Source of the DNA: Sphaerulina vaccinii
Lineage: Eukaryota > Ascomycota > Dothideomycetes > Mycosphaerellales > Mycosphaerellaceae
Reading direction: 5' to 3'
Assembly: GCA_022570795.1 (NCBI GenBank)
Contig: JAKUDP010000002.1
Span: 3,162,001 to 3,226,000, forward strand
DNA length: 64,000 bases
The notes beneath the pieces were generated by a model. That model ran no database searches. It had not been told where the DNA came from and saw only the letters and a list, made by a program, of their open reading frames with translations. Position numbers and translations under genes: made by a program. Every line of letters begins with the position of its first letter. Positions within the stretch are counted from its first letter, which is position 1. Shown here one piece after another: positions 19,984 through 31,080 of this stretch.

Positions 19984-21549
19984 ATGGCTAGGGGCAGTAC
20001 TGTATACCTCAGCTACACCGCTTTAGTGCTCCTTTCGAGAGCCACAGGAAGCAGCGCAGGACTATGGACTGTAGATATCGATAACAGTCCAGCTCCACCA
20101 GCAGAATCCGGGCCAGCATTCTCAGCACATGCATCGCGGAATCGAGACCTCCTACCATACCAGATCATTGGCATTCTAGGGGCCTACGTTGGCTCGGTGC
20201 TGATACTCGGGACTTTGCTCCTGACAGTTGGACGACGACTACGCTATCAAGCACTGAATATGCCAGAGAAGCCCGTCGAGCTCGTCAAGCCAGCGCACAA
20301 GAACTTCGATCCTTCGCCAATGAGTCCTAGTGGAAGTACAAGAGGATGGCTCGGCAGGAGAAAGGGGGGAGGAAGCGTCAAAAGTCCAAGCATGATAAGC
20401 GTTGATGAGGATGTGGTGGAGGCCCACAAGCGGCGGCAGCAAGAAGAAATGACAAGAATATATGGCGCTGTGCTGGAACACGACGAAGCGCAATCACCTA
20501 GTGATCAGCCATACTCACCAGATGGTCCATATGCCGGTGCACCACCAGCATATCCACGGCGCGACAGACCAGTCCTACCAGCGTTGCAGCGCGTACAGTC
20601 TTCTGAAATGCCACCTCGAAGTCCCCAGAGTCCACGCTCACCTGGCTCGCCATACTACTCTGTCCCACCACCAAAGAACCTGCATCTGTTAGCCCAGCTC
20701 TCTCCAACTTACAAGCCTCCACCGGGTGCCTTTGAGCAAAGCGAACAGCCACGTGTGACTTCATCTGGTAGCACTCAAAGATCGCCAGCGAAACTGAAGA
20801 AGAGCTTGAAACATCACCTAGGGAAGCTGGATCTCAGCGGCGCGAGACATCAAGACAACGATGATGAAGCACGAACACCTCTTTCACCCAGGATCTACAC
20901 GAACCCAGGTCCACCTCCAGAGCCTCCGTCAGCGCGGACAATGGAGAGCTATCCTTACTCGCCTACAACACCTGGAACAGCACGCAGCTATGCCTTTCCC
21001 GAAGATGATGAGCGTTTCGACCAAGTACGAGGCCTTCCTTCGCCTCATCCTCAGAGAAGGCGCGGTCTTACGAACGAGAGTCAGCCGCCTCTGACTCCGG
21101 CAACTCCTGGTTTGCCTGCCAGTCCAGCTCAGTTCCGTGTAGGATCGCCACCTCGTGGCAATGGTTCAGCCGGAGATATCAGTCGACCTCTAGCGTTTCG
21201 ACAGCTTGCAGAGCAGCATAAGCAAGCAGCAATCTCCGCTCAGGATCTGTTTGCAGGAGGTCCTCGGACTCCAGCTGGTTGGAGTAGCGTTGGTAGTCCC
21301 CGTCTCCAGACCACAGAGCTGTACACACAAGATCGCCAGTTCCTTGCGATTGGAAGTGCAGCTCTGCATAGTCCTAGAGTATATACTCCTTATATGCCTA
21401 TCGCTCCTCCGACGCCAGTCACGCCGCATCTGACTACGAGAGCGGAGAGGAGGCAGCGTGAGAAGGAAGATAAAACTATCAGAGGCGCGATCACAGAAGA
21501 AGAGCAAGTCAAGGATGAGAGTGACATGTGGGATGATGCCTATCGATGA
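19984..21549 (+). CDS. Single-pass membrane protein with signal peptide and Pro/Ser-rich cytoplasmic tail
   Basis: Single exon, 521 residues. An N-terminal hydrophobic signal sequence (about residues 8-25, YTALVLLSRATGSSAG) leads to a short external segment and one membrane helix near residues 58-82 (IIGILGAYVGSVLILGTLLL), then a basic VGRRLRYQ stop-transfer. The remaining 430 residues are disordered, rich in Pro, Ser, Arg and Gln with repeated SPR/SPGSP-like phosphosite motifs and a mixed-charge helix (VEAHKRRQQEEMTRIYG). This type I topology with a large SP-rich tail is common to a conserved but uncharacterised ascomycete protein group. A role at the plasma membrane or endomembranes is possible. 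No enzymatic domain is visible. Confidence 0.8.
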   Translation: MARGSTVYLSYTALVLLSRATGSSAGLWTVDIDNSPAPPAESGPAFSAHASRNRDLLPYQIIGILGAYVGSVLILGTLLLTVGRRLRYQALNMPEKPVELVKPAHKNFDPSPMSPSGSTRGWLGRRKGGGSVKSPSMISVDEDVVEAHKRRQQEEMTRIYGAVLEHDEAQSPSDQPYSPDGPYAGAPPAYPRRDRPVLPALQRVQSSEMPPRSPQSPRSPGSPYYSVPPPKNLHLLAQLSPTYKPPPGAFEQSEQPRVTSSGSTQRSPAKLKKSLKHHLGKLDLSGARHQDNDDEARTPLSPRIYTNPGPPPEPPSARTMESYPYSPTTPGTARSYAFPEDDERFDQVRGLPSPHPQRRRGLTNESQPPLTPATPGLPASPAQFRVGSPPRGNGSAGDISRPLAFRQLAEQHKQAAISAQDLFAGGPRTPAGWSSVGSPRLQTTELYTQDRQFLAIGSAALHSPRVYTPYMPIAPPTPVTPHLTTRAERRQREKEDKTIRGAITEEEQVKDESDMWDDAYR

Positions 21550-23360
21550 ATGTATTAACTCTTATTATTCGCTATTCCTTGTATATATGGTCATAGAACA
21601 AGCTTCAGTCAGCGAGTGAGTACCCTGCACCTGTCTTAGTCGCTATCTCACTCGACAGTCGCCATCTTCTGCTACATTCTCAGCCTCTGCCTGATATTGT
21701 AGGCATCATGTTGCAGTCTTGGTATAGCTAGGAAGTGAAACGATATACCCTCGGGCCAATGGCTCGACCCCGCTCGGTGCCGCCTTATCTCTCTCACCAT
21801 TGCGTGAGGTACGTACACACAGAAGACACTCCTATTTCGACTTCACGTGTAGTTCCTGTCTTCTTACAATGCACTCTTCTTGTTAGAACCTCAGTGAGAG
21901 AAGCTTCGAAGCCTGTTCATCGCAAACACCTTGAACCCCAAGCTTGCACACCTGGTCACGCCACGCCTGACTGGCAGAACCGCGGAGCCGACACGAAAAC
22001 GTGGAAGAAGTGTACGCTACAATCGACCGGTTGCTGTGTGGAGTGGGTCACTAGTCGATGATATGGAATCGTGCTATGCTGTTCAAGGCCACCAGCTATG
22101 CTCGATTCTGTTATCTTGACCCTACCAGGACGCTACGATTGCGGCTGCGATTGCTCTTGTAGAGTTCCTGCTGCATAAAGCATCACACCTCTGCGTTCAC
22201 GTGCGAGAAAGAGCTGAGGAGAGTGGGAGACAGCTTGCAGGCGTGAATCTCATCATCATGGCTTGCTTGTCGCGTCTTCTTGCTGCGAGTGTGCCGTGTT
22301 TTGGCACGCGTGAGCGGCCCAACTGGACGACGATGAGATGAGCTTCCACCTGCCCGGGCTTGTTATGATGCATCAAAGCGTCGAAACGCAGAAAGATGAA
22401 ACGGACAAAACCGATCTCAGCCATATCGCAGACTAGAAGGGAGAGGCGTGATTCAATCCGCAACCACGATCTCGCACTTGGGAACGATTCGAACCAATGG
22501 ACAGACTCGGTCCAATCTCGCCGAATCTCACTTCGACATCTGTATGGCGGATATAATCACGAGGCCTGCAGAAACGGACCCAGAACCGTCGGGCTCTAGT
22601 CGACGGGCCGAGACCCACCCAACCTTGTTTCGGTTGAGACTTATTTTTCCGACGTCACGATATCAGCACCCTAGAGCTCAAGCTCAAGGTTATCAACATT
22701 TTGTGTAAAGTCATCGCAAAGATAAAGCATGCATCAAGTTTTGCATCTGTGTCAGAAGCTCAATGCGACTCAGATGTGAAATGTGCAAAGATGTTGAAGT
22801 GTTGCGATTTCGGAGAAAGTCGGAGGCTGTCAAGCTTGGACTTTTGAAGAGTCTGACCGGCGGGTCCGGGAGTCGCAAACGAGAGACTCAATGTGCGCAT
22901 CATCTAAACCATTGGCATGTGTGCGCATCAATGGTAGGTGGTCGGCGGTCGATGAAATGAAGGTAGGAAGTGAAGTTTTGATGGAACGACTTCTTTCATC
23001 GATGGAAGGAGCGATTCTCCGTCGAAGTGAAGTTGGTCGAGGCGGTGGCATTTTATATGTCTCCTTACCATCGACGGGCGACGCCGGAGCGTAGACTGGT
23101 TCTGATACAAACCACCTCGCCGTCGCCGGGCCAGGGGCATTTGTGCCAATCACAAACTGTTCTGAAGGCAGGTGTGGGTAGGTCAAAGCTCCTTGCTAAC
23201 ATCCCGAGCATCAAGCGGCCTTCCAAGCAAAATCTTTGCTCGCACTCTCCCACACTTTCCCCGTGACAGTCTCTTCCAACTCAACCACCGACAACTCCGC
23301 TCCATCAACTTCCATCAAAAGACATCTCAAATCCGTCTTTCATCATCTCCAATCATCACA
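21550..23360. other. Intergenic, 1.8 kb
   Basis: Upstream region of ATP9 and 3' flank of the membrane-protein gene. Frames at 21735-22061 (+), 22197-22463 (-) and 22830-23186 (-) carry no recognisable motif and lack plausible splicing partners. The last 150 bp before 23361 are C/A/T-rich (typical fungal leader). Nothing else supported. Confidence 0.4.
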
Positions 23361-24166
23361 ATGGCATCCTCTCTTCGCATGTCGGTCCCAAAGATGGCCT
23401 CTATGGCCGCTCAGAGCACCACCAAGGTCGCTCGCCCAGCTCAGTTCCAGAAGTTCACTCGCGCATACTCTGGTAAGCTGCCATTGAGAGCTTCAAGATA
23501 GCTCCCGAAACAGCTTCAGATGGAAGGACTTCAATTGACTCGAGTTATGCGCAGCTGCCACCCGCAACACCGCCACCTTCAACACCATGAAGCGCACATC
23601 CACCATGCTCCAGGCTGCCCGCTCGCCAATCACCGCCCAGGCCAAGCGTGCCTACTCTTCTGAGATGGCCAACGCCCTTGTTCAGGTCTCACAGGTATGA
23701 TATTGATGGAATAATCATGTGGCGAGATGGAAAGAGGCTGATTCGATGAACAGAACCTTGGTATGGGTTCCGCTGCCATCGGTCTTGGTGGTGCCGGTAA
23801 GTTCTACTTTTCCTTCTCGGACACGCCATCAAAGCTGTAGCTGTGTCACATCAAGAACGTGTGATGCGCTGTACGGCATACAGCTGCAGCTTCAAGTGGA
23901 AACAGAAGTGAACACGGAACAACAAAGCATATGCTGACTCAAAATAGGTATCGGAATTGGACTTGTGTTCGCTGCCCTCCTCAACTCCGTCGCCCGCAAC
24001 CCATCTCTCCGTGGTCAACTCTTCTCCTACGCCATTCTGGGTTTCGCTTTCGTCGAGGCCATTGGTCTTTTCGACCTCATGGTTTGTTTTCACCCGTTGA
24101 GCCGAGGAGAAAGTCACGTGAAGCTGACCCATGTCATAGGTTGCCATGATGTGCAAGTACGTTTAA
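23361..24166 (+). CDS. atp9: ATP synthase subunit 9 (c-ring proteolipid), nuclear-encoded, mitochondrial precursor
   Basis: Five exons: 23361-23472, 23555-23694, 23754-23796, 23948-24081, 24140-24166; 151 residues. Introns are 82, 59, 151 and 58 nt. The N-terminal 70 or so residues are a mitochondrial presequence: Ser/Arg/Ala/Gln-rich, almost no acidic residues, with two RAYS processing-site-like motifs (near 34-37 and 69-72), consistent with the two-step cleavage known for fungal subunit 9. The mature hairpin follows: helix 1 with [19 protein letters not shown], the polar loop ARNPSLRGQ, and helix 2 with the proton-carrying Glu135 in [10 protein letters not shown]. The last exon encodes only VAMMCKYV and the stop. 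The protein forms the c-ring of F1Fo ATP synthase in the inner membrane. The nuclear location matches filamentous ascomycetes, unlike mitochondrially encoded yeast ATP9. Very secure. Confidence 0.97.
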
Positions 24167-25557
24167 GCGACTCGAATTACAGCATAGCGGGATTCCTTTG
24201 GCCGGAGTATTGTAACAGTAACGACCAAGAGCATCGGAGGATAGACACCACTAGAGGAGAGAGGTATCTGGGCTCAGTCGAGAAGCTGACACTCCTGTAC
24301 ATACTCGACTACTCAGAGCTCGGCTCGACAGTCCTCGTAGAGAGGGAAAACACTTCCATTTGTCCTGTGCCTCGATCTCACGATCGATTTATATACCTAC
24401 CTCTCGAGTCGAACTTGATCGAATCCTTCACTTGACCGAAATAGCCGAATACATCCGACGATGCCACTTGGCATGGCCATAGAACAGGATACACTGATAC
24501 TACTGACGAGCGCAATCGAAGACAAGTGCAGGAACTACTGAATCATGATCCGATGAAATTGAGGTCACACCGACCCGGACAGAATACCGCCTCGATACCA
24601 CGGCACGGTCACCACCTCGCTCCTTCCGTCGATCTTACACTATTTCGGACATCACGAATAGCTTGGCCGACCATACATGACCTGACAATCCAGGCATGGC
24701 GCAGACTTCGGAAAAAACAGAGAAGGAACGATCGAGTCCCCCAGGGTGACCTCCAAAGCTCTGGACTGAGCTGCGCTGTGGCGCCGAATGTTCCACGGCA
24801 TAGCGGCTCAGCTACACAGCGCCTGAGATCTAGCGCCATCTCAGTTTCGAGATAAGAATAGCTTCGGAGATCAACAGCATACTGCCGGGCTGAGATTGCA
24901 CTGTTGAGCAGTGTGACACTCGCGGTCTTTGTAGCGCTGTGCTGGGTGGCCTGGACACTGCTGCAGCAGCTTTGAGACATGGAACTCGCCTACGCAGTAA
25001 GACTGGCCATGGACACCTCGGAGAGTATACTCAAAGGGCGCTTGCATAACTTAGGAGAGCTCAAGCGCATGGATACACCTGTGGATGACACCGTGTTATG
25101 CGACCGATTTACGATGGCACAGATCTCGACGGTTCAACAGCATAGGGTTTGCCACATTTGTACTCTACAAGAGCTTGGAGTGATCAGGTCTCAGGAGCTA
25201 CCGCGCACCTTAGGTTCTTCTGGCCTGTCTACTGCCTCACTTGGACTTCTTCCTTGGGCCATTTCCGACATCAGCTACATGCTCCGCGAGCTTCGTTTGG
25301 TCATTTCGGTCGTCGCCCGTTGAGATATGTACCCCTGCCGCCCGCTTGAACGCTTCACGCACAGTTGTGCTAACAAAGTAGACGCCGGCATCCTGCCTCT
25401 CGACCTCAACACTTGGCCCCTGGCTTTGACCATTGCGAGATGGCATGGGTGCATCACGCCTCACAGCTGGAAGGAGCGTCACCACCAGTAGTCAGGCTCG
25501 ATATACAGCCGGCGACACGAGACTCGATGAGAATCATGTGTCCTCCTTGTACAAGTG
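24167..25557. other. Intergenic, 1.4 kb
   Basis: Between convergent atp9 and the DUF6594 gene. Frames at 24609-24980 (-), 24979-25323 (+) and 25237-25485 (-) have no family motif. The last encodes a charged 82-residue chain and is the only one I would re-check for expression. No repeat seen. Confidence 0.35.
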
Positions 25558-27037
25558 TTATGATGAAAGCGCCGATCCAGGCACAAAGTTGCCAAGGAAG
25601 ACAACTAGAACTGCACAGTAGCTGTAGACCACAAAGATCAGTGGCTGTCCTACTCGTTGACCTCTTCTCTCCGTCTCTGGGGCCTTAGTGGAACTCACGC
25701 AGCTGTGGCGGCGAAGACTTCGGCTCGTCTTACTTTGGTTACCATGCTCAAGGCTAGACTGAAAAACAGAGTGAAGACCAAGATGACCATGATCTTCGCT
25801 GTGCCACTGTCTTGCTCTCGAAAGAACAAAACAACGACTGGAGCAAGCAAGAGTGCTACAGCCAGGAAGGCCATGACGATGCGAATGAAGATGTCAATCC
25901 GTTGCTTGTCGAACAAGAAAAGGTTCTTGTCGTCGGCCATGGCGCGCTGCTCAGCGTTTGCGAACAAGAACTATGGAACGATTCGATCAGCAGAGCTCAG
26001 TGCAACAATCATGAGGGATCATACTCTAGTAATACGGCGACACGGAAGCATATTCAGGAGATCCTCCACGAAGCCGTCCACTGCTTTACTCTCTTCTCGC
26101 TCGACTAGTGCTGCACAGTCTACATCGTTCATGAATACATTCGCTTCACGGTCTGTCAAATATGCTTTGTTGTGCAAGTGATTGCAAACAGACATATAAT
26201 TTCTTCGTGAGGCCTTGGGCAGTTTTGCCATCTCCTTGACTCGCATGATAATGGAGTCTAATGCTGGTCAGCAACGAACTCTTCATGGTGAGGCATACTC
26301 GTCGACAACTTACGATACTCTTCGAGCTTGTCGTCAATCTCTTTTATCAGATCTGTGCGACGCTTGCCCATTGCGCCTTGTTTGAACGTCAAATGATCCT
26401 TGAGGGCATCGGGATGTTCTTCTTCGTCGTTGTCATCGCAATCATGCAGTTTGTTTTCAAGCACTTGGAGCTCAGACTGGCGAAACATCATGACACGGTT
26501 GTGTAACCAGCCATATCGTCTTGCCAGCAAGAAGTTCTCGTCACAATTCATCCATGCCGCAAATCGTGGAAAGCCCTCTTGATAGTCAATCAGTCGGCGA
26601 GTGTCTCGGTCCTCGTTCAGATGTCCCGGCTTCCAGTGAGGTGGTATCTCGATCGACCAGGCTGCGCGAAGTCGACGCAGTTTGCTAAGAATACCGCCAC
26701 GCCTGTGGCCTGGCCTAGCAGCTTGGAGGTTGCATGACCCTAGCTCGATATCATTGCTATGCGTGTATCCAACAGTCGCGCCAGACAACGCGCCCGGTGA
26801 AGAGGGCGAAATTGGACTGTTAGGATCTGGCGAATTGATTATGGTGGCGGAAAGAGATCTCAGGCAGGATCGAGAATATGAGACGTCGCTCCAACGTGGT
26901 AATGCGTATACTCGAAATCTGCAACGACGCACGCCCACGGAACATGTGCGTGGCAAGTTGGGGGCCGCCATGCAGATGCTGAGCTTGACAAGCCATTGCC
27001 GCTGTAGTGTAGCCATTGTGCAACTCATGGAGTGCAT
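25558..27037 (-). CDS. DUF6594-family membrane protein, four exons
   Basis: Exons: 27037-26314, 26257-26025, 25970-25699, 25621-25558; about 430 residues, all joins in frame (introns 56, 54, 77 nt). The central part has the DUF6594 pattern: EGFPRFAAWMNCDENFLL, then ARRYGWLHNRV and a charged helix region (RQSELQVLENKL), a helical middle with EYHSIIMRVKEM, and the ADDKNLFLFDKQ segment leading into two C-terminal membrane helices (IVMAFLAVALLLAPVVVLF and IMVILVFTLFFSLALSMV). A final short exon adds a third hydrophobic stretch (YCAVLVVFLGNF). The family is fungal, very common in Pezizomycotina and uncharacterised. The true start is uncertain; several in-frame Met codons (27037, 26971 and others) are possible and the first 60 residues do not look conserved. 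The tail reads like a membrane-insertion module; function unknown. Confidence 0.82.
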
Positions 27038-27128
27038 ACATCGCCCCGCTATGATCAGGATGAGCCTATAGAACTGTTCTAGTGGTGCACTTCAGGTTCC
27101 AGTCAAAGGCAGTTGCTTGTCGTAGACA

Positions 27129-27686
27129 TTATGGAGCGGCAGCTTTCGCGGTAAGAGGCTTGACCACAGGTTTGACTACTGGAGGCGGCTCATAGGCTCT
27201 GAGCTTATCTTGCTTGATTCCAGTTCTCTGTGTGCTGCCCTTCGTGCCTTTTGGTCCGCTGCCCAAATCATACTTCCACTTCTTGTCTTCAATGTATGCT
27301 TTCTCTATCTTGTATGGACCCACTTCGTCTTGGAGTTCGGTGAATGCAGTCACCATCACCAGCTTACCAACTTGGAACGATTGTGGATTGGTCGTCTGCG
27401 GTGATTCAGAACCTTTGCCACAAGGTCAAAATCTGGGTGACGTACCAGTCTGAAAGTCTTACCCTTGGTCTCTGTAGAACGTTTGGCAGGTATTTTGCCA
27501 CGTTCCTCTTCGTCCGAAGTACTCCAGTCAGAGCTGTCATCGTAGAGCTCCATTTGTGGTGGCGGGAGATGGTCGGCCTAGCATATGTCAGCGCATGTGC
27601 ATCTCCAACGACGCAGTGCTCACTTGTTGTCCAAGCATATTCCCTACCAAGAATCTCTGAAGTCTGGTTGATACGGTACCCGCCAT
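27129..27686 (-). CDS. Small hypothetical protein, three exons
   Basis: Exons 27686-27624, 27577-27446, 27395-27129; 153 residues, introns 46 and 50 nt. Splicing gives an unbroken chain: start MAGTVSTRLQRFLVGNMLGQQ, an acidic segment MELYDDSSDWSTSDEEERG, then FRLTTNPQSFQVGKLVMVTAF and a charged stretch (KIEKAYIEDKKWKYDL), ending in a Lys/Pro/Val-rich tail. Both splice joins restore a hydrophobic/charged pattern typical of a folded small domain, and reading through either intron would change frame or insert unrelated residues. I do not recognise the family. The first 20 residues are amphipathic and basic and could be a weak mitochondrial signal. It lies 91 bp from the DUF6594 gene and 254 bp from the caspase-like gene, all on the same strand. 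Confidence 0.68.
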
Positions 27687-27940
27687 TACTGCAGGATAGT
27701 CGAGGCATACTTATGCTGAGATGCATTGCTGACGCCCATAGAGCGGCTTTGCAGGAGTGTGGAGGCCGCACAGCGGCACAGCTTATGACAGGCCAGTTCA
27801 GCCTTGTCGTCTAAGCGAGCTGACGGGAATGCAGCCTTCGCTTAGCACGTCGCTAGTGGTCAAGCTCTACTTTCGGATGCTGATGCAGTATCTTCAGCAT
27901 TGTGGTGGCTCGGGAAGTGGACATGAGCATTTGCATGATT

Positions 27941-29380
27941 CTATAGTCGTTTTGTTGATGTGGCATTCTCACCAGATTGCATGCCCTGATGCTGAACGTT
28001 AGTTGAGGCAGCGCCATGTGCGACGCCCGACGCGTTCACTGCCAGTTCTTCGGAAAGGGGCTCAGACTCGACCTGAGTTCCAGCATCAGCTTGTTGATGG
28101 CCTTGCTCAAGCTTCGAGGCGTCCCAATTGAATATCGGCGTTCGGTCATCCACGTCTTGTCCTGGGCCATTCTCGTGTTCTGCGCTCTTTTCGAACTCCA
28201 TTCTCTTGCGCAGCCTCGTCACGAGAGGACGGAGTCTCATGGCCTGGGTAACACCATGCATGAAACCTTCCAGTTCTTTCCGCGGAGCATGCATACTGAT
28301 GTACTTGATCTCTCTGACGTGAGGCAGATATTGCATGGCACGAGCCAGCTCGTTCACCGTGGTCACCTTCAGCTTCGCTCGCATGCGGAGTTGCAGATCG
28401 AGGAATGCATCTCCTGAGGCAGATTCATGGTAGTGTCTCAGCTGGTCGTCCTGTTGATCAGATCCTTCAACAGAAACCCTCCGTGGCTGCAAGGAGATGC
28501 GGCCCCAGTCATGGATACTCATATCGAAGAGAAATGGCTTGTTTCTTGGATCAGCCTGGTTATAGATAGCACGGTAGAGCTTCGAAGTTGTGAAACTTCT
28601 TGGCTCTTTAGCAAACTCTGTGAGAGTAGTGCAAAGTATCTTGGTGAACGAACTCGTACCATGTGGTGCATCAGTGTCCTGGTCCGGTCCAGTCGCAGCC
28701 AAGATCTCGAACTTGTGCTTGCCCACTTCTGCATGCCCGAACGCAAGGGCAGCTTTGCAGCAATCGACTATCACGAGGATATCCGGGTGGGAACGTTGGA
28801 GGTTCAGAACGATATCGTTGAAGGGTACAGATACATGACCGTCATGGTTCGGCCTACTTCTGGCGTAAAGATTGAGATGCTGCTTGTTGTCACTTGCACC
28901 ATGACCACCATAGTACACAATCAAAAGTTTATGAGGACTGTCATAGCGATGTGCAAACTTAGAAGTCTTATAGTTGAGGCCAGTCAGAGCTGTCGTTGTT
29001 GGTATGTGGTAGTGGTCAACTTCGAAATTGTACTGTTCTTTGAAGATGTCGCGAAGCTCTTTGATCTCCTGGGTCCAGACTTGCAGATCGTCGTCCTGCC
29101 ACGACAGGAGGAGAATACCCACTGTATCGTACACTCGTCCTTTGCGATAGTGGCCAGATATAGTCTTCTCGAAGGTCACACGAAGACTATCAAAGTGCCT
29201 TCTAGCCCGATCTGCACTTGTTTCTCGCCTCCTTCTGGTCCGAGGACTCTCGGCCACGTCGAGATGGTTGGCGTTGCTTGTCTCTGGTTCCGGCTGCGTA
29301 TCAATGTTCGGCGACATATGCATCTTGCAGGAAAAGACACAAATCTTCGAGCACAACGTGCGACAGCTCTGGCATATCAT
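27941..29380 (-). CDS. Caspase-like (clan CD, peptidase C14-type) protein
   Basis: Single exon, 479 residues from Met at 29380; an upstream in-frame ATG at 29539 adds 53 residues without clear conservation. The N-terminus has a dense cysteine cluster (ICQSCRTLCSKICVFSC), followed by an Arg-rich linker. The caspase-like domain covers about residues 85-330: VGILLLSWQDDDL, the His motif LLIVYYGGHG (His160) and the Cys motif DILVIVDCC (catalytic Cys probably 208). This is the His-Cys dyad of clan CD proteases. Metacaspase features such as a Pro/Gln-rich prodomain and DSCHSG are absent, so it belongs to the fungal caspase-like group often found near or in NLR-like proteins. The C-terminal 150 residues include a conserved-looking helical segment (VREIKYISMHAPRKEL) and a disordered tail. 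A regulated protease or cell-death factor is possible, not demonstrated. Confidence 0.82.
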   Translation of the reverse strand: MICQSCRTLCSKICVFSCKMHMSPNIDTQPEPETSNANHLDVAESPRTRRRRETSADRARRHFDSLRVTFEKTISGHYRKGRVYDTVGILLLSWQDDDLQVWTQEIKELRDIFKEQYNFEVDHYHIPTTTALTGLNYKTSKFAHRYDSPHKLLIVYYGGHGASDNKQHLNLYARSRPNHDGHVSVPFNDIVLNLQRSHPDILVIVDCCKAALAFGHAEVGKHKFEILAATGPDQDTDAPHGTSSFTKILCTTLTEFAKEPRSFTTSKLYRAIYNQADPRNKPFLFDMSIHDWGRISLQPRRVSVEGSDQQDDQLRHYHESASGDAFLDLQLRMRAKLKVTTVNELARAMQYLPHVREIKYISMHAPRKELEGFMHGVTQAMRLRPLVTRLRKRMEFEKSAEHENGPGQDVDDRTPIFNWDASKLEQGHQQADAGTQVESEPLSEELAVNASGVAHGAASTNVQHQGMQSGENATSTKRL

Positions 29381-30079
29381 GCGGTTGAGCTGCAACAGCA
29401 ACCACCGTAGCGGTGCTGCGGCCGTAGCATCCAGCCTTATGCATCGTGACACCTCCAGGCACAGCTGGAAGCTACTCCGAGAGCAAGACCTCGCTTCGCA
29501 GGCGACATGATAATCGCGCGCTGCCTCAGCCTTGCTCAAGCAGCCCCGACTGCGATACTGAGTGGTATATCATCGTGCTTTGCCCATAGAAATAATGCCG
29601 CTGCCTAGCTCTTGCACATTTTATGCCGCTGCAACCATCACATATGCAACTGCAGCCTCTTCTTCTGCACACATCCTCCATTGGCTGGCTCTATTCTGGT
29701 ATCTGCGAGACTGTCAGCAGCCCAAGGACTTAGAGCATCCGACTGGTGTAAAGATTGAGAGCAGAGGTAGCACGACATGTACCGCTGCACCGTCGATGCC
29801 CGGTGCTCAGCTCGGCCTCTCATCTTGTGCATGCAGAGGGTGTGAGAAGGCGATTCAGGAACTAGGTTGGGGGGAGAGGTGGAAGAGATGCTTCACGGCA
29901 AGTTCGTCAAATATTGATGGCAAAATTCATTCACTTCACGCTCTGCCAAGACTCGTTCCTTGCTCGCCTTTCTGCCATCCATCAACCTCGTCCCACCGTC
30001 TCGCTCTACCACACCGATTCAACTTTACATTGATGAGCGGCGGAATGCATTGACAAGGGACACTGGGTCTGCAGCAAAT
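29381..30079. other. Intergenic, 699 bp, divergent promoter region
   Basis: Between the caspase-like gene (-) and the Nudix gene (+). Short frames only. If the caspase-like protein starts at 29539 the gap shrinks by 159 bp. Confidence 0.4.
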
Positions 30080-31080
30080 ATGGCAACCCCGCAGCAGCGC
30101 TCGTTCCTGCCCGTCGTCCATGCTACTGATGAGTTTGTTCAGTGCTGATTTTGGACCATCGAGAAAGTACTGATATCTACTATAGCTTTCCATATGGTCC
30201 AGCTGCCGATGAGTACTACGGACTCTATCTTCCAAACGATGACCAGCCTCATGGCTACCTCCTGCCCGAAGCGGTAGCCAAGATGCCATGGACCTCAATG
30301 TTCCTCATCAAGCATGACCGTCCTCGACGAGTGACTGTCCTGGACAGCTCAAATGGCACTCAGACAGCAGAGGCCATAAACGCGGCTTTCCAAGAGGTAA
30401 TTTCACCCGCCGTCGAGCAGAAGCTCTTTCATGTCTTCAATGGCCAGCATTCCGAGCCATTCGCAATTGCTGGAGCCAGATATGAAGGCCAAGTCAAGCT
30501 CGAGCGCTTTGCTACACCTCTCTTTGGCATCACAACTCGAGGCGCCCATATGATCGCCTACACAAACACCTCCGAAGGCATGAAACTCTGGATCTCGAGA
30601 AGAGCCAAGCATCTCTACATCTGCCCAGACATGCTAGACTCTACAGTCGCTGGTGGAGTCAAATCTGGCGTCTCGCCCTTGCAGACACTCATCGAAGAGT
30701 CAGACGAGGAGGCTTCTCTATCAGAAGACCTAGTCCGCAGATTGGCCAAGTGTCGTGGTGTTGTGTCGCACATGAGCCTTACTGGCGACCTGTTCCCAGG
30801 TGAGAAAGGTCTGGTGTGTCCAGACTATGTCTACATCTATGACATTGAGCTGCCAGAAGACGTGATTCCCAAGCCTCACGATGACGAAGTCAGTGGCTTC
30901 TACCTCATGGGAGTAGAAGAAGTGCAAAACGCTCTCCTGAAAGGCGAATTCAAGCCCGACTCAGGAGCTGTCGTCGTCGAATTCTTGATCAGACATGGTT
31001 CCATCACTCCAGAGAACGAACCGAACTTTGTCGAGATCAGTATGCGGCTTCACAGAAGACTACCATTCAGGACGGGCTGA
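30080..31080 (+). CDS. DUF4743/Nudix hydrolase
   Basis: Two exons (30080-30132, 30186-31080), 315 residues. The first exon encodes MATPQQRSFLPVVHATD; a GTTTGT donor and TATAG acceptor (53-nt intron) continue DFPYGPAADEYYGLYLP, with the frame restored. The N-terminal half matches DUF4743, the domain preceding the Nudix fold in S. pombe Tnr3-type and YJR142W-like proteins (LFGITTRGAHMIAY, then LWISRRAKH). The Nudix box reads AGGVKSGVSPLQTLIEESDE followed by EASL; the usual REUXEE motif appears as EESDEE, so the first Arg is Glu while the metal-binding glutamates are kept. Relatives hydrolyse thiamine-diphosphate derivatives or similar pyrophosphates. The protein ends with a helical VEFLIRHG segment. 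Probably cytosolic; substrate unknown. Confidence 0.85.

Noticed and set aside
22475..22505. GGTTCGAATCG on the minus strand as a tRNA T-arm
   Set aside because: The T-stem bases do not pair and no A box is found upstream.
28427..29410. 327-residue frame on the + strand
   Set aside because: Antisense to the caspase-like gene, whose His and Cys motifs are clear on the - strand.
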